This document shows, one piece after another, positions 26,258-35,362 of a DNA stretch of 64,000 nucleotides; the stretch's first letter is position 1, and every line of letters starts with the position of its first letter. The position numbers and the translations under genes are program-made. The notes below the pieces were generated by a model. That model searched no databases. It was not told the origin of the DNA and saw nothing but the letters and a program-made list of their open reading frames with translations. The stretch is from Flavobacteriales bacterium. GTDB taxonomy: Bacteria; Bacteroidota; Bacteroidia; UBA10329. The DNA lies in NCBI GenBank assembly GCA_021739625.1, contig JAIPBJ010000003.1, positions 1-64,000 of the forward strand. Direction: 5' to 3'.

Positions 26258-26299
26258 TACCCGTTGCTTGCCGTTGTCCACGAGCGCAGGCAGCGGGTA
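26258..26299 (+). terminator. Hairpin between acpP and fabF, probable partial terminator
   Basis: TACCCGTTGC pairs with GCAGCGGGTA (one G-T wobble), followed by TTTCTTT. A smaller hairpin CTGTCT/AGACAG precedes it (26233-26249). Leaky termination here would yield more ACP than FabF. Confidence 0.55.
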
Positions 26300-26317
26300 T
26301 TTCTTTGAGACAGCATC

Positions 26318-27571
26318 ATGGAACTGAAACGGGCAGTGATAACGGGAATGGGCGCCCTGACCCCCATCGGCAACTCGCTGAACGAATACTGGGACGCCTT
26401 GCGCACAGGCAGGAGCGGTGCGGCCCCCATCACCCACTTCGATGCAGCGAAGTTCAAGACCCGCTTCGCCTGCGAGGTGAAAGGTTTCGACCCCAACGAC
26501 CATTTCGACCGCAAGGAGGGCCGCAAGCTCGACCCATTCGCACAATATGCGCTGGTGGCAGCCACCGAGGCCTGGATACACTCGGGCCTCAAAGAAGATG
26601 CCATTGACCACGACCGCGCTGGTGTGATCTGGGGTTCGGGGATCGGTGGACTCAAGACGTTCTATGACGAATGTGCCGAGTTTGCCAAGGGCGATGGCAC
26701 ACCGAGGTTCAACCCATTCTTCATCCCCAAGATGATCGCAGACATCGCATCGGGCCACATCTCGATGAAATGGAACCTGCGCGGGCCCAACTTCACCACG
26801 GTATCGGCCTGTGCATCAAGCACCAACGCGCTCATCGATGCCTTCAACTACATACGTCTCGGAAAGGCCGACATTTTCGTGACCGGAGGATCGGAGGCGG
26901 CAGTGAATGAGGCAGGCGTTGGGGGTTTCAATGCCATGAAGGCCCTTTCGGAAAGAAATGATTCGCCAGAAACGGCCTCGCGCCCATTCGACCTCGACCG
27001 TGACGGATTCGTGCTTGGCGAAGGTGCTGGCTGCCTCATAGTTGAGGAAATGGAGCACGCCCTGAGGCGCGGTGCCACCATCTATGCCGAGATCGTGGGA
27101 GGGGGCATGAGTGCCGATGCCCACCACATCACCGCACCGCACCCCGAAGGTCTGGGTGCCACCAACGTGATGCGCAGCGCACTGGCCGATGCAGGACTGA
27201 CACCAGCGGGCATCGACTATATCAATGTACATGGTACAAGCACCCCGCTGGGCGACATAGCCGAGAGCAAGGCCATCCTTTCCGTTTTCGGTGAAAGTGC
27301 CTACCGGCTCAACATCAGCTCCACCAAGAGCATGACAGGCCACCTTCTGGGCGCGGCCGGGGCCATCGAGGCCATTGCCAGCGTGTTGGCAGTGTATCAC
27401 GATACCGTGCCTCCCACCATCAACCATTTTACAGACGACCCGCAGTTTGACCCACGGCTCAACTTCACCTTCAACACCGCCCAGAAACGCACCGTGAATG
27501 CGGCCCTGAGCAACACCTTCGGCTTCGGAGGACACAATGCATCGGTAATCGTCAGGAAATTCAAGGTCTAA
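26318..27571 (+). CDS. fabF: 3-oxoacyl-ACP synthase II
   Basis: A 417-residue condensing enzyme that elongates acyl-ACP with malonyl-ACP. The Cys-His-His triad is C165 (VSACASS), H305 (NVHGTSTPLGD) and H342 (KSMTGHLLGAAG); the Gly-rich FGFGGHN closes the protein. Length and motifs fit FabF rather than FabB or FabH. Second gene of acpP-fabF-rnc. Confidence 0.96.
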   Translation: MELKRAVITGMGALTPIGNSLNEYWDALRTGRSGAAPITHFDAAKFKTRFACEVKGFDPNDHFDRKEGRKLDPFAQYALVAATEAWIHSGLKEDAIDHDRAGVIWGSGIGGLKTFYDECAEFAKGDGTPRFNPFFIPKMIADIASGHISMKWNLRGPNFTTVSACASSTNALIDAFNYIRLGKADIFVTGGSEAAVNEAGVGGFNAMKALSERNDSPETASRPFDLDRDGFVLGEGAGCLIVEEMEHALRRGATIYAEIVGGGMSADAHHITAPHPEGLGATNVMRSALADAGLTPAGIDYINVHGTSTPLGDIAESKAILSVFGESAYRLNISSTKSMTGHLLGAAGAIEAIASVLAVYHDTVPPTINHFTDDPQFDPRLNFTFNTAQKRTVNAALSNTFGFGGHNASVIVRKFKV

Positions 27572-27638
27572 AGCTCACAATTCAAGGCTGCTCAGGTCTG
27601 CAAGACCTTGTCTCCCGTCTCTCGTCCCTTCTTCAAGC

Positions 27639-28361
27639 ATGTTCGCCTTCCTTCGAAAAGAATCGTCAGAGGACAAGGAACTCCGCAAACGGCTGCACTC
27701 GATCCTCGGGTTCCAGCCGCACAACATGGCCCTTTACCATCTTGCATTGACACACAGCTCGGCAGGTCTGGTGGTGAAGGACGGAGTGCCACTGAGCAAC
27801 GAACGCCTCGAATTCCTTGGCGATGCCATGCTCGGTGCCATTGCCGCCAAATATCTGTTCAAGCGATTCCCATTCGAATCGGAGGGGTTTCTCACCGAGA
27901 CCCGCAGCAAGATCGTGAGCCGCAAGAATCTGGGCGGACTGGCCAGCAAGCTGGGGCTGCGCGAACTGGTGAAGAAAGAAGGGTCATTGGACAGTGGCAT
28001 TTCATCCCTTGGCGGTGATGCTTTGGAGGCGCTCGTTGGCGCGGCCTTCATGGACAAGGGGTTCGAACTGACGGAGCGCTTTGTGGTCTCCAACCTCATC
28101 GACAACTTCATCGACCTGGACCAGTTGCTGAAAGAGGATGCCAATTTCAAAAGCAGGATCATTGAGTATTGCCAGAAGCGCAGGCAGCAATTCTCCTTTC
28201 TTATGTTGCATGAGCAGCGTAGCAAGGGCGACAGGCTCTTCGAGGCCCAGCTGCTCATCAACGGGCAACCCCATGGCCGGGGCAAGGGCCGCACCAAGAA
28301 GGAGGCCGAACAGGCCGCAGCCCGAGAGGCCTGCCAAAAACTGGGGATTCTGGAAGTCTGA
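27639..28361 (+). CDS. rnc: Ribonuclease III
   Basis: A 240-residue double-strand-specific endoribonuclease. The signature NERLEFLGDAMLGA holds catalytic acidic residues, and a second acidic cluster lies in LGGDALEALVGAAFMDKG. A C-terminal dsRNA-binding domain is at about 165-240 (AQLLINGQPHGRGKGRTKKE). It processes rRNA precursors and structured RNAs. Follows fabF by 67 bp on the same strand. Confidence 0.96.
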   Translation: MFAFLRKESSEDKELRKRLHSILGFQPHNMALYHLALTHSSAGLVVKDGVPLSNERLEFLGDAMLGAIAAKYLFKRFPFESEGFLTETRSKIVSRKNLGGLASKLGLRELVKKEGSLDSGISSLGGDALEALVGAAFMDKGFELTERFVVSNLIDNFIDLDQLLKEDANFKSRIIEYCQKRRQQFSFLMLHEQRSKGDRLFEAQLLINGQPHGRGKGRTKKEAEQAAAREACQKLGILEV

Positions 28362-28423
28362 GGTTGACGAGTGGGCCTCCAATGGTCCCAAATAAACAGA
28401 AGGCAGAGCATTTGCGATTTGGT

Positions 28424-28431
28424 TACCTTTG
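28424..28431 (+). promoter_or_regulatory. -7 promoter box for dxs
   Basis: TACCTTTG fits TAnnTTTG, 26 bp before the dxs GTG start. Confidence 0.5.
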
Positions 28432-28457
28432 CCGCTTAACCGTCAGATAACATACGG

Positions 28458-30392
28458 GTGGACAGAAATCCCTTTGTGCCGGGCAATCTCCTCGCTCGAA
28501 TCAACTTTCCTGCAGATCTAAGGAAACTGAACGAGGAGCAGCTTGAGGCCTTCTGTGGCGAACTGCGTCAATATATCATTGACATCGTTTCACAACGTGG
28601 AGGCCACTTCGGGGCCAGCCTCGGTGTAGTGGAGATGACCACGGCCCTGCACTATGTTTTCGACACCCCTTATGACCAACTGGTGTGGGATGTGGGCCAT
28701 CAGGCCTACGGACACAAGATCATCACAGGGCGAAAGGATGTGTTCTACACCAATCGCCTCTATAAGGGGATCAGCGGTTTCCCCAATCGGAAGGAAAGCG
28801 AATACGACACCTTCGGAGTAGGCCACAGCAGCACCTCCATTTCTGCAGCGCTCGGCATGTCTGTCGCATCAAGGCTCAAGGGCGAAAAGCAACGGCAGCA
28901 TATAGCGGTGATCGGTGATGGCGCCATGACGGGCGGAATGGCCTTCGAGGGGCTGAATCATGCAGGCGTGGAGAACACCAATCTGCTTGTGGTGCTCAAC
29001 GACAACTGCATGAGCATTGACCCCAACGTGGGCGCCCTGAAAGAATACCTCACCGACATCACCATTTCTCCGGCCTACAACAAGATGCGCGATGAGGTGT
29101 GGAATCTCCTCGGCCTTGTGAGCAAGTTCGGTCCCAATGCACAGGAGATCGCATCAAAGATCGAGCATGGCATCAAAGGCTCGCTCTTCAAGCAGAGCAA
29201 CATGTTCGAGTCGCTCAAGTTCCGCTATTTCGGCCCAATTGACGGGCATGATGTGAACCGGATGGTGAGCGTGCTTCGCGACCTTAAGGACATTCCAGGC
29301 CCCAAGATCCTTCATTGCCTCACTGTGAAAGGCAAGGGATATGGACTGGCCGAGCTGGATCAGACCAAATGGCATGCGCCCGGCCTGTTCAACAAGGACA
29401 CGGGCGAGATAAAGGTGGTGAAGCCCGAACAGCCCGAGCCTCCCAAGTATCAGGACGTGTTCGGCCACACCATGGTCGAACTGGCACAGCTCAATCAGAA
29501 GGTGGTGGGCGTGACCCCCGCCATGCCTTCGGGCTGCTCGCTCAATATCATGATGAAGGCCATGCCCGACAGGGCGTTCGATGTGGGAATTGCAGAACAG
29601 CATGCCGTCACGTTCAGCGCTGGGCTTGCCACACAGGGGCTGGTGCCGTTCTGCAACATCTACAGCACATTCATGCAGCGCGCCTACGACCAGGTGATCC
29701 ACGATGTGGCCCTTCAGAACCTCAACGTGGTACTGTGCCTTGACCGTGGCGGTCTGGTGGGTGCCGATGGGGCCACGCACCACGGGGCATTCGACCTTGC
29801 CTACATGCGGTGCATCCCCAATATCACTGTGGCATCGCCCATGAATGAGGAGGAGCTGCGCAACATGATGTTCACTGCCCAACTGCCCGATGCTGGCACT
29901 TGGAGCATCAGATATCCGCGTGGCAACGGTGTGCTGGCTGAATGGCGAACCCCATTCCAACCCATTCCGGTGGGCAAGGGCCGCAAGTTGCGCGATGGTG
30001 CCGATGTGGCCATCCTGACCATCGGCCCATTGGGAAACACTGCCTTGGAGGCCTGTGCAGAGCTTGAGCTGCAAGGCGTGTCGGCCGCTCATTTCGACAT
30101 GCGTTTCGTGAAACCGATCGATGAAGAGATGCTTCACCGCGTGTTTAAGAAGTTCACCAAGGTGATCACTCTGGAGGACGGATGCCGCATGGGCGGTTTC
30201 GGCAGTGCTGTTGTGGAGTTCATGGCAGACAATGGTTACTTTGCACAGGTCGAACGGATGGGCATCCCGGACCGCTTCATTGAACATGGCTCACCGAAAG
30301 AACTCTTCATCGAATGCGGCTACCACAAGGACGACCTTGTGCGCACTGCCCTGCGTATGGTCAGTGAGCCGAAGACTGCCATTGCGGGCTGA
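28458..30392 (+). CDS. dxs: 1-deoxy-D-xylulose-5-phosphate synthase
   Basis: A 644-residue ThDP enzyme that condenses pyruvate and glyceraldehyde-3-phosphate, the first step of the MEP isoprenoid pathway. Visible blocks are SQRGGHFGASLGVVEMT, VGHQAYGHKIITGR, the ThDP/Mg motif GDGAMTGGMAFEGLNHAG with LNDN, and the transketolase-like FDVGIAEQHAVTFSAGLA. Translation most likely starts at GTG 28458 (product begins MDRNPFVPGNLL), since no better ATG precedes the conserved N-terminus and a promoter box sits 26 bp upstream. Confidence 0.96.
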   Translation: MDRNPFVPGNLLARINFPADLRKLNEEQLEAFCGELRQYIIDIVSQRGGHFGASLGVVEMTTALHYVFDTPYDQLVWDVGHQAYGHKIITGRKDVFYTNRLYKGISGFPNRKESEYDTFGVGHSSTSISAALGMSVASRLKGEKQRQHIAVIGDGAMTGGMAFEGLNHAGVENTNLLVVLNDNCMSIDPNVGALKEYLTDITISPAYNKMRDEVWNLLGLVSKFGPNAQEIASKIEHGIKGSLFKQSNMFESLKFRYFGPIDGHDVNRMVSVLRDLKDIPGPKILHCLTVKGKGYGLAELDQTKWHAPGLFNKDTGEIKVVKPEQPEPPKYQDVFGHTMVELAQLNQKVVGVTPAMPSGCSLNIMMKAMPDRAFDVGIAEQHAVTFSAGLATQGLVPFCNIYSTFMQRAYDQVIHDVALQNLNVVLCLDRGGLVGADGATHHGAFDLAYMRCIPNITVASPMNEEELRNMMFTAQLPDAGTWSIRYPRGNGVLAEWRTPFQPIPVGKGRKLRDGADVAILTIGPLGNTALEACAELELQGVSAAHFDMRFVKPIDEEMLHRVFKKFTKVITLEDGCRMGGFGSAVVEFMADNGYFAQVERMGIPDRFIEHGSPKELFIECGYHKDDLVRTALRMVSEPKTAIAG

Positions 30393-30972
30393 AGTGGTCA
30401 GGACGCTCACAACGGCCATTCTGCTTCTTGTGGGCACATCTTTCCATTCCGGTGCACAGACTCTTTTTGTGAAAGGCGCCACCAAAGGCACTCCCGACCA
30501 TGTGGCCTATCTGGAGATGGGCGGCATCGGGTACTATTACACGTTGAACTATGAGATCAAGCTGCTGCAGCGATCTGCATTCGCCATGTTCGGCCGCATT
30601 GGGCTCGAATACCTGCCCGTTCGCCAAGCCGACAGGATGGTCCACCTGCCCATTGGTGCCAGTTTCACCATCGGACAGAAGAAGCATCGGATAGAGGCGG
30701 GCATCGCTGGTCTCTTTCGCATCGACTTCAGCCCCGTGGCCTTCGGTGAAGGATTCTACCTGACCAACCCGCCCACAAGGATCTTTCTCGCCCCATCGCT
30801 CGGTTGGAGATTCCACGCCAAACCCAACGAATATGGCGAGTCATTCTTCCTCAGGGTGATGTTCACCCCACTGATCGGCATGGACGTATTCAAGAGCATG
30901 CCCTATTTTCTTCCCCACGCAGGCATAAGTGTGGGCCGCACATGGAACAACCCCAACCGCAAGAAGGGATGA
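30364..30972 (+). CDS. Hypothetical secreted or outer-membrane protein
   Basis: A roughly 200-residue protein with an N-terminal basic and hydrophobic signal (RTLTTAILLLVGTSFHSGAQ). The body has alternating strands (YYYTLNYEIKLL, AMFGRIGLEYLP, HLPIGASFTI) like a small outer-membrane beta-barrel. The start is uncertain: GTG 30364, TTG 30382 or GTG 30394, all overlapping the end of dxs or touching it. I do not recognise the family. Co-directional with dxs and pepP. Confidence 0.6.
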   Translation: MSRRLPLRAEVVRTLTTAILLLVGTSFHSGAQTLFVKGATKGTPDHVAYLEMGGIGYYYTLNYEIKLLQRSAFAMFGRIGLEYLPVRQADRMVHLPIGASFTIGQKKHRIEAGIAGLFRIDFSPVAFGEGFYLTNPPTRIFLAPSLGWRFHAKPNEYGESFFLRVMFTPLIGMDVFKSMPYFLPHAGISVGRTWNNPNRKKG

Positions 30973-31045
30973 ACCGAACGGGGCAGCACCATTCCCCTGC
31001 TGTCAACATGTCGCTCCGGCCATTGCCCATCTCCATTGTTTCCTG

Positions 31046-31053
31046 TACGTTTG
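31046..31053 (+). promoter_or_regulatory. -7 promoter box for pepP
   Basis: TACGTTTG fits TAnnTTTG, with ATTG 19 bp upstream as a possible -33 element and the ATG 22 bp downstream. Confidence 0.5.
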
Positions 31054-31075
31054 ATTCCCCTTAACAGACAGGAGA

Positions 31076-32365
31076 ATGAGATACCACCGCATAGACCATC
31101 GGCTATTTGTGAGCAACCGAAAACGCTTCACAGAGTCGCTGCTGCCGCAAAGCCTGGCCGTGTTCAACGCCAACGACATCATGCCCGGCAATGCGGACGG
31201 CACATTGAAATTCAAGCAGAACAGCGACCTCTTTCATCTCACCGGTGTGGATCAGGAAGAGACCATTCTGCTGCTGGCCCCCGATGCTCGGGACGAGGAA
31301 CACCGAGAGGTGCTTTTCCTTCGCGAGACCAACGCGACCATTGCCATCTGGGAAGGAGAAAAACTGACGGTGGACGAGGCCCGCAAAGTGACCGGGATCC
31401 AGACCATCTATTGGCTCCGCGACTTTGACCGCATCTTCGGGAATCTCGCCACACAGAGCACCAATATCTACCTGAACACCAACGAGCACGGCCGTGCCAC
31501 GGTCAGCGTGGAGTCCCGCGACATGCGGTTCATCAAGCGTTGTAAGAAACAGTTTCCGCTGCACCAGTATCACAGAAGTGCCCCGATCATGCAGCGGCTG
31601 CGTGCTGTGAAGTCCAAAGTAGAGGTGGCGCTGCTGCAAGAGGCCTGCGACATCACTGAAAAGGGGTTCCGCAGATTGCTCAAAATGGTGAGACCGGGCG
31701 TGTGGGAATATGAACTGGAGGCTGAACTGATCCATGAGTTCATCCGCAACAGGTCGCAGGGATTCGCCTACGAACCGATCATCGCCTCGGGCAAGAACTC
31801 ATGCGTGCTGCACTACATCGACAACAACAAGCAGTGCAAGAAAGGCGATATACTGCTGCTGGACATTGGGGCCGAATACGCGAACTATGATGCCGACCTG
31901 AGCCGTACCATTCCTGTGAGCGGCAAGTATTCAAAACGACAACGCGAGGTGTATGACGCGGTGCTACGTGTGCAGAACGCGGCCATCGGTCTGCTGAGGC
32001 CCGGCACCATGCTCAAGGACTATCACCATGAGGTGGGCCAATTGATGGAGGCCGAACTGGTACGCCTCAAACTCATGTCCAAAGAGGACATATTGAGGCA
32101 GGATCCCAAGCATCCGGCCTACAAGAAGTATTTCATGCACGGCACGAGCCATTTCCTCGGCCTCGACACCCATGACGTGGGCGACTGGGATCAGCCCATG
32201 GCCGATGGCAATGTGTTCACCTGCGAACCGGGCATCTACATTCCGGAAGAAGGCATCGGAGTGCGCATCGAGGACGACATTCTCATCACGCAAAAAGGCC
32301 CAGTGAACCTGATGAGGAACATCCCGAAGGAAGCCGAGGAAATTGAGGAGCTAATGAATCCGTGA
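31076..32365 (+). CDS. pepP: Xaa-Pro aminopeptidase (aminopeptidase P)
   Basis: A 429-residue M24 metallopeptidase that removes N-terminal residues preceding proline. An N-terminal creatinase-like domain (about 1-170) precedes the pita-bread catalytic domain. Metal ligands are seen in DIGAEYANYDADLSRTIP (two Asp), HGTSHFLGLDTHDVGD (His), EPGIYIPEEGIGVR (Glu) and the final IEDDILIT (Glu). All are present, so it should be active. It converges on gatC with a 31-bp gap. Confidence 0.92.
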   Translation: MRYHRIDHRLFVSNRKRFTESLLPQSLAVFNANDIMPGNADGTLKFKQNSDLFHLTGVDQEETILLLAPDARDEEHREVLFLRETNATIAIWEGEKLTVDEARKVTGIQTIYWLRDFDRIFGNLATQSTNIYLNTNEHGRATVSVESRDMRFIKRCKKQFPLHQYHRSAPIMQRLRAVKSKVEVALLQEACDITEKGFRRLLKMVRPGVWEYELEAELIHEFIRNRSQGFAYEPIIASGKNSCVLHYIDNNKQCKKGDILLLDIGAEYANYDADLSRTIPVSGKYSKRQREVYDAVLRVQNAAIGLLRPGTMLKDYHHEVGQLMEAELVRLKLMSKEDILRQDPKHPAYKKYFMHGTSHFLGLDTHDVGDWDQPMADGNVFTCEPGIYIPEEGIGVRIEDDILITQKGPVNLMRNIPKEAEEIEELMNP

Positions 32366-32396
32366 GCGCGGACCCTGACCATCAGAACGACATCTG

Positions 32397-32702
32397 CTAT
32401 TTTCCTTCGGAAGGATTCTTGAGCACCTTCGGCACCTTGAAATAGTCGCTGTCGCGCTGCGGGGCGTTCTTCAGGGCCTGCTGCTGGGTGATGGTCTGCC
32501 GCGACTCATCGTTGCGGAGCACATTCAATTCCTCGGACAGATAGATGAGCGGCTCCACACCTTCGGTGTCCAGCTCATTCAACTTCTCCATGAAACCGAG
32601 AATGCGGTTCAGGTCGTGCCTGATGCGCTCCTTCTCCTCGCCCTCGAACTGCAGACGGGCCAGATGGGCCAGTTCATCCACGGTCTTGTCTGTAATCTCC
32701 AT
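32397..32702 (-). CDS. gatC: Asp/Glu-tRNA amidotransferase subunit C
   Basis: A 101-residue subunit that stabilises GatA-GatB in the amidotransferase converting Glu-tRNA(Gln) or Asp-tRNA(Asn) to the amide form. Features are the helical N-terminus (VDELAHLARLQFEGEEKERI), DLNRILGFMEKLNELDTEGV, and the C-terminal RDSDYFKVPKVL tail typical of GatC. The ATG at 32702 is chosen because upstream in-frame sequence has no family similarity and a -7 box lies just before it. gatA and gatB are not in the window. Confidence 0.92.
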   Translation of the reverse strand: MEITDKTVDELAHLARLQFEGEEKERIRHDLNRILGFMEKLNELDTEGVEPLIYLSEELNVLRNDESRQTITQQQALKNAPQRDSDYFKVPKVLKNPSEGK

Positions 32703-32717
32703 GCTCGAGGTTTGCAA

Positions 32718-32725
32718 CAAAGGTA
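32718..32725 (-). promoter_or_regulatory. -7 promoter box for gatC
   Basis: TACCTTTG on the minus strand fits TAnnTTTG and ends 15 bp before the ATG, so the leader is only about ten nucleotides. Confidence 0.5.
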
Positions 32726-32743
32726 ATCGGCCGGGGCACAACG

Positions 32744-33376
32744 TCACAGCACCATGATCGCTCCCGACAGAATGGCCACCCCGATCATAAAACCGACATA
32801 GACCTGAGCAGGGGTATGCGCATTGAGCCGAAGCCGTGCATAGCCCACCAGTCCCGACAGAACGATGAGCGCCATGAGCAGGTGCTGGGCATCGACCTGA
32901 TAGCGCACCGCGAGTCCGATGAACGTGCCAACAAGTCCGCCCATGCCCAGCATGTGAATGCTCACTTTCCACCGGAGATTGATCACCAGTGCCACGCCCA
33001 CCGATATCACCCCTGCCAGCACCAGATCAGGTATCAATGAAGGCATTGGCAACTTTAGGAATAGCGCGTATGTCGAAAGCTGAAAGACGATCACGGTGAG
33101 GAACGGAATGGTGCGTTCAGCGGCCGTATGCATGTGCATGCTCTGGATCACGCCCTTGCGGATGAGGAACAGGAACACGGCCGTGGGCAGCATGATGGCG
33201 TTGATGAGCACCACCCCATAGACGAACTGCCGCACCTCAGGCGAAATCGCATAAGTGATGAAAGTCTCTGCATTGAACAGCAGCAACATCGTGTAGAAAG
33301 GAATGAATATGGGCTGAAAGACCACCGAGAGCAACTGGGCGGAACGCTTTCCGAAGCTGTAGCGTCCTTCAGGCAT
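32744..33376 (-). CDS. PAP2-related membrane protein
   Basis: A 210-residue membrane protein with about six helices. Its C-terminal half (KVSIHMLGMGGLVGTFIGLA, ARLRLNAHTPAQVYVGFMIG) resembles the distal part of PAP2/phosphatidate-phosphatase-like proteins of Bacteroidota, where the His in SIHMLG and NAHTPAQV correspond to the family active-site region. The classical KxxxxxxRP motif is not evident, so activity is uncertain. Its start overlaps the end of the acyl-CoA dehydrogenase gene by 8 bp. Confidence 0.65.
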   Translation of the reverse strand: MPEGRYSFGKRSAQLLSVVFQPIFIPFYTMLLLFNAETFITYAISPEVRQFVYGVVLINAIMLPTAVFLFLIRKGVIQSMHMHTAAERTIPFLTVIVFQLSTYALFLKLPMPSLIPDLVLAGVISVGVALVINLRWKVSIHMLGMGGLVGTFIGLAVRYQVDAQHLLMALIVLSGLVGYARLRLNAHTPAQVYVGFMIGVAILSGAIMVL

Positions 33377-34529
33377 ATCTCACATCATCAATGACCATCT
33401 TGGCAATAATCTCGCACATGATCTCGCTGGTGCCACCTCCTATCTGCCCCAGGCGTGTGTCCCGATAGAAGCGCGCCATCGGATACTCCTCCATGAAACC
33501 ATAGCCCCCATACATCTGCAGACATTCGGTGGCCACTTTGTCCGAAAGCTGTGTGGCCAGCAGTTTTGCCATGGCGGCCTCCTTCACCACATACTCGCCT
33601 TTGGAATGGCGGTGGCATATATGGAGCACGAACTGTTTCTGCATCTCCACCTCGCTCGCAAGCTGTGCGATGCGGTGGCGCAGCACTTGGAACCTGTCGA
33701 TAGACCGGCCAAAGGCCTCACGCTCGCGCATATAGGTCAATGTCTGTCCAAGTGCATGCTCGCAAGCGGCCACGGCACCCACGGCCATGCCTATGCGTTC
33801 CAGGGCGAACTTCTGCATGATGTAGTAGAACCCTTGTCCCTCCTGCCCCATCAGCGCTGTGGCCGGCACCCGCACCTCATCAAAGGCTATCTCGCCTGTG
33901 TCTGAGGCATGCCATCCGAGTTTGTTCAGTCTCGAGGCTGTGATGCCGGGCGTGTTGCGGTCGATGACAAACATGCTGATGCCTGCGGCCTTGGCCGATG
34001 GGTCGGTCTTGGCCGCTACCACGAGAAAATCGCTGAGCACCCCATTGGTTATGAAGGTCTTGCTGCCGTTGATGATGTAATGATCCCCATCGCGTGCGGC
34101 CGAGGTGCGCATCGCTGCCACATCGCTGCCACCGCCCGGCTCGGTGATGGCCAGACAGCCGAACAGATCCCCGGCAATGCCCTTCCTCAAATAATGCTCC
34201 TTCTGCTCCTCAGTGCCCTCATTGTCGAGATGCGAAAGGGCCAGATAGACGTGTGCCCCGATGGCAGCCCCCGTCCCGGCCGAATCGATCCTCGCTATCT
34301 CTTCCATGAAGATGACCGTGTAGAAGAAATCGAGGGCGAGACCACCATAGCGCTCAGGACTGGCTATTCCGAAGAAGCCCATGTCACCGAATTTCTTCCA
34401 GATGCTGCGTGGAAGCTCTCCGCGTTCCTCCCATTCGTTGACAAATGGCACGACCTCCTTCTTAAGAAAGTCCCGAAAGGCCTGACGGAAAGTATCGTGT
34501 TCTTCAGTGAAATAATGCATGCGGGCCAT
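33369..34529 (-). CDS. Acyl-CoA dehydrogenase
   Basis: A 386-residue flavoprotein that introduces a trans-2 double bond into acyl-CoA, passing electrons to ETF. N-terminal helical domain, the FAD signature (LFGCLAITEPGGGSDVAAMRT), a middle beta domain, and a C-terminal four-helix domain with QMYGGYGFMEEYPMARFYRD, where the catalytic Glu of this subgroup lies. Substrate chain length cannot be read from the sequence. It precedes the PAP2-like gene with an 8-bp overlap. Confidence 0.92.
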   Translation of the reverse strand: MARMHYFTEEHDTFRQAFRDFLKKEVVPFVNEWEERGELPRSIWKKFGDMGFFGIASPERYGGLALDFFYTVIFMEEIARIDSAGTGAAIGAHVYLALSHLDNEGTEEQKEHYLRKGIAGDLFGCLAITEPGGGSDVAAMRTSAARDGDHYIINGSKTFITNGVLSDFLVVAAKTDPSAKAAGISMFVIDRNTPGITASRLNKLGWHASDTGEIAFDEVRVPATALMGQEGQGFYYIMQKFALERIGMAVGAVAACEHALGQTLTYMREREAFGRSIDRFQVLRHRIAQLASEVEMQKQFVLHICHRHSKGEYVVKEAAMAKLLATQLSDKVATECLQMYGGYGFMEEYPMARFYRDTRLGQIGGGTSEIMCEIIAKMVIDDVRYA

Positions 34530-34615
34530 TCAAGTTCGCGTTAGTTGGAAGGTTTCCCGGAAGATGATTCTTCTGCAAAGTAAACACCGTCACCCGCTCA
34601 ACGGGAGCAATGGGC

Positions 34616-35281
34616 CTATTTCTTGACCCGCTTCTTGAAGATTTCACTCACGGCAAGTCCGAGACGAACCTGATAGTAGGGCGAATTGAGGTTCTCCTTC
34701 ACCTCATCATTGCTCATCAGCATCACCCGATAGCCAAGGCCCACACCAAGGCCCGCCCAACGGCTGAACTGGTAGCTCACATCCACGCCCAACTCTAACG
34801 GCATCACAAGGCCATTGCCAACATGCGCATCTGTGGAGGTGCGATAGAATGTTTCACCCATACCTATCTGAACAGGGACGCCCAATGCCCACCCGTCCTC
34901 CTCCCAGAACGTGTACTCCACGTAGGCCATCACATAACGCATCCGCGGTATGGCAGAGTCTCCGTTTCCCGGGTGTTCCTTCGGGTCATACAGTTGGCTC
35001 GTTATCTCCGTCTGCATCCAGTAATAGCCCAGTCCTGCACGGACCGGAAACTTGAACTCCACCCCAAGGCGCGCCCCGAGAAACAGTGCATGGTGCGTGC
35101 GCACAAAGGCGTTCCGTCCCTCAAATTTGCCCATGATGCGGATCTTCTTCCCCTTGCCTGCCTCCTGATCCTGTGCGTTAACATGCAAATGGGCCAGACA
35201 AGGCACGCAAAGCAAGAGTATCGCCACATACCGCGACCATGCCCCTGCCCTGTGCCCCGACATCTCATTGACAGTTATCAT
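34616..35281 (-). CDS. Hypothetical outer-membrane or secreted protein
   Basis: A 221-residue protein with a signal peptide (YVAILLLCVPCLAHLHVNAQ) and about eight amphipathic strands (ALFLGARLGVEFKFPVRAGL, MRYVMAYVEYTFWEE, SRWAGLGVGLGYRVMLM), consistent with a small beta-barrel. An in-frame ATG at 35263 is an equally good start. No known family recognised. It lies just beyond the terminator of the respiratory operon and reads in the same direction. Confidence 0.6.
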   Translation of the reverse strand: MITVNEMSGHRAGAWSRYVAILLLCVPCLAHLHVNAQDQEAGKGKKIRIMGKFEGRNAFVRTHHALFLGARLGVEFKFPVRAGLGYYWMQTEITSQLYDPKEHPGNGDSAIPRMRYVMAYVEYTFWEEDGWALGVPVQIGMGETFYRTSTDAHVGNGLVMPLELGVDVSYQFSRWAGLGVGLGYRVMLMSNDEVKENLNSPYYQVRLGLAVSEIFKKRVKK

Positions 35282-35306
35282 CCGTGCAGCACTTTCATAT
35301 CACTCC

Positions 35307-35340
35307 AAAAAAAATGTCCCCGATCGCTCAGGGACATTTT
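35307..35340 (-). terminator. Strong terminator of the act-cta operon
   Basis: A perfect 10-bp stem AAAATGTCCC/GGGACATTTT with a 10-nt loop ends in an uninterrupted T-run on the minus strand, 23 bp past the ctaD stop. Confidence 0.9.
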
Positions 35341-35362
35341 CCATTCATTCAGTTCAGAGGCT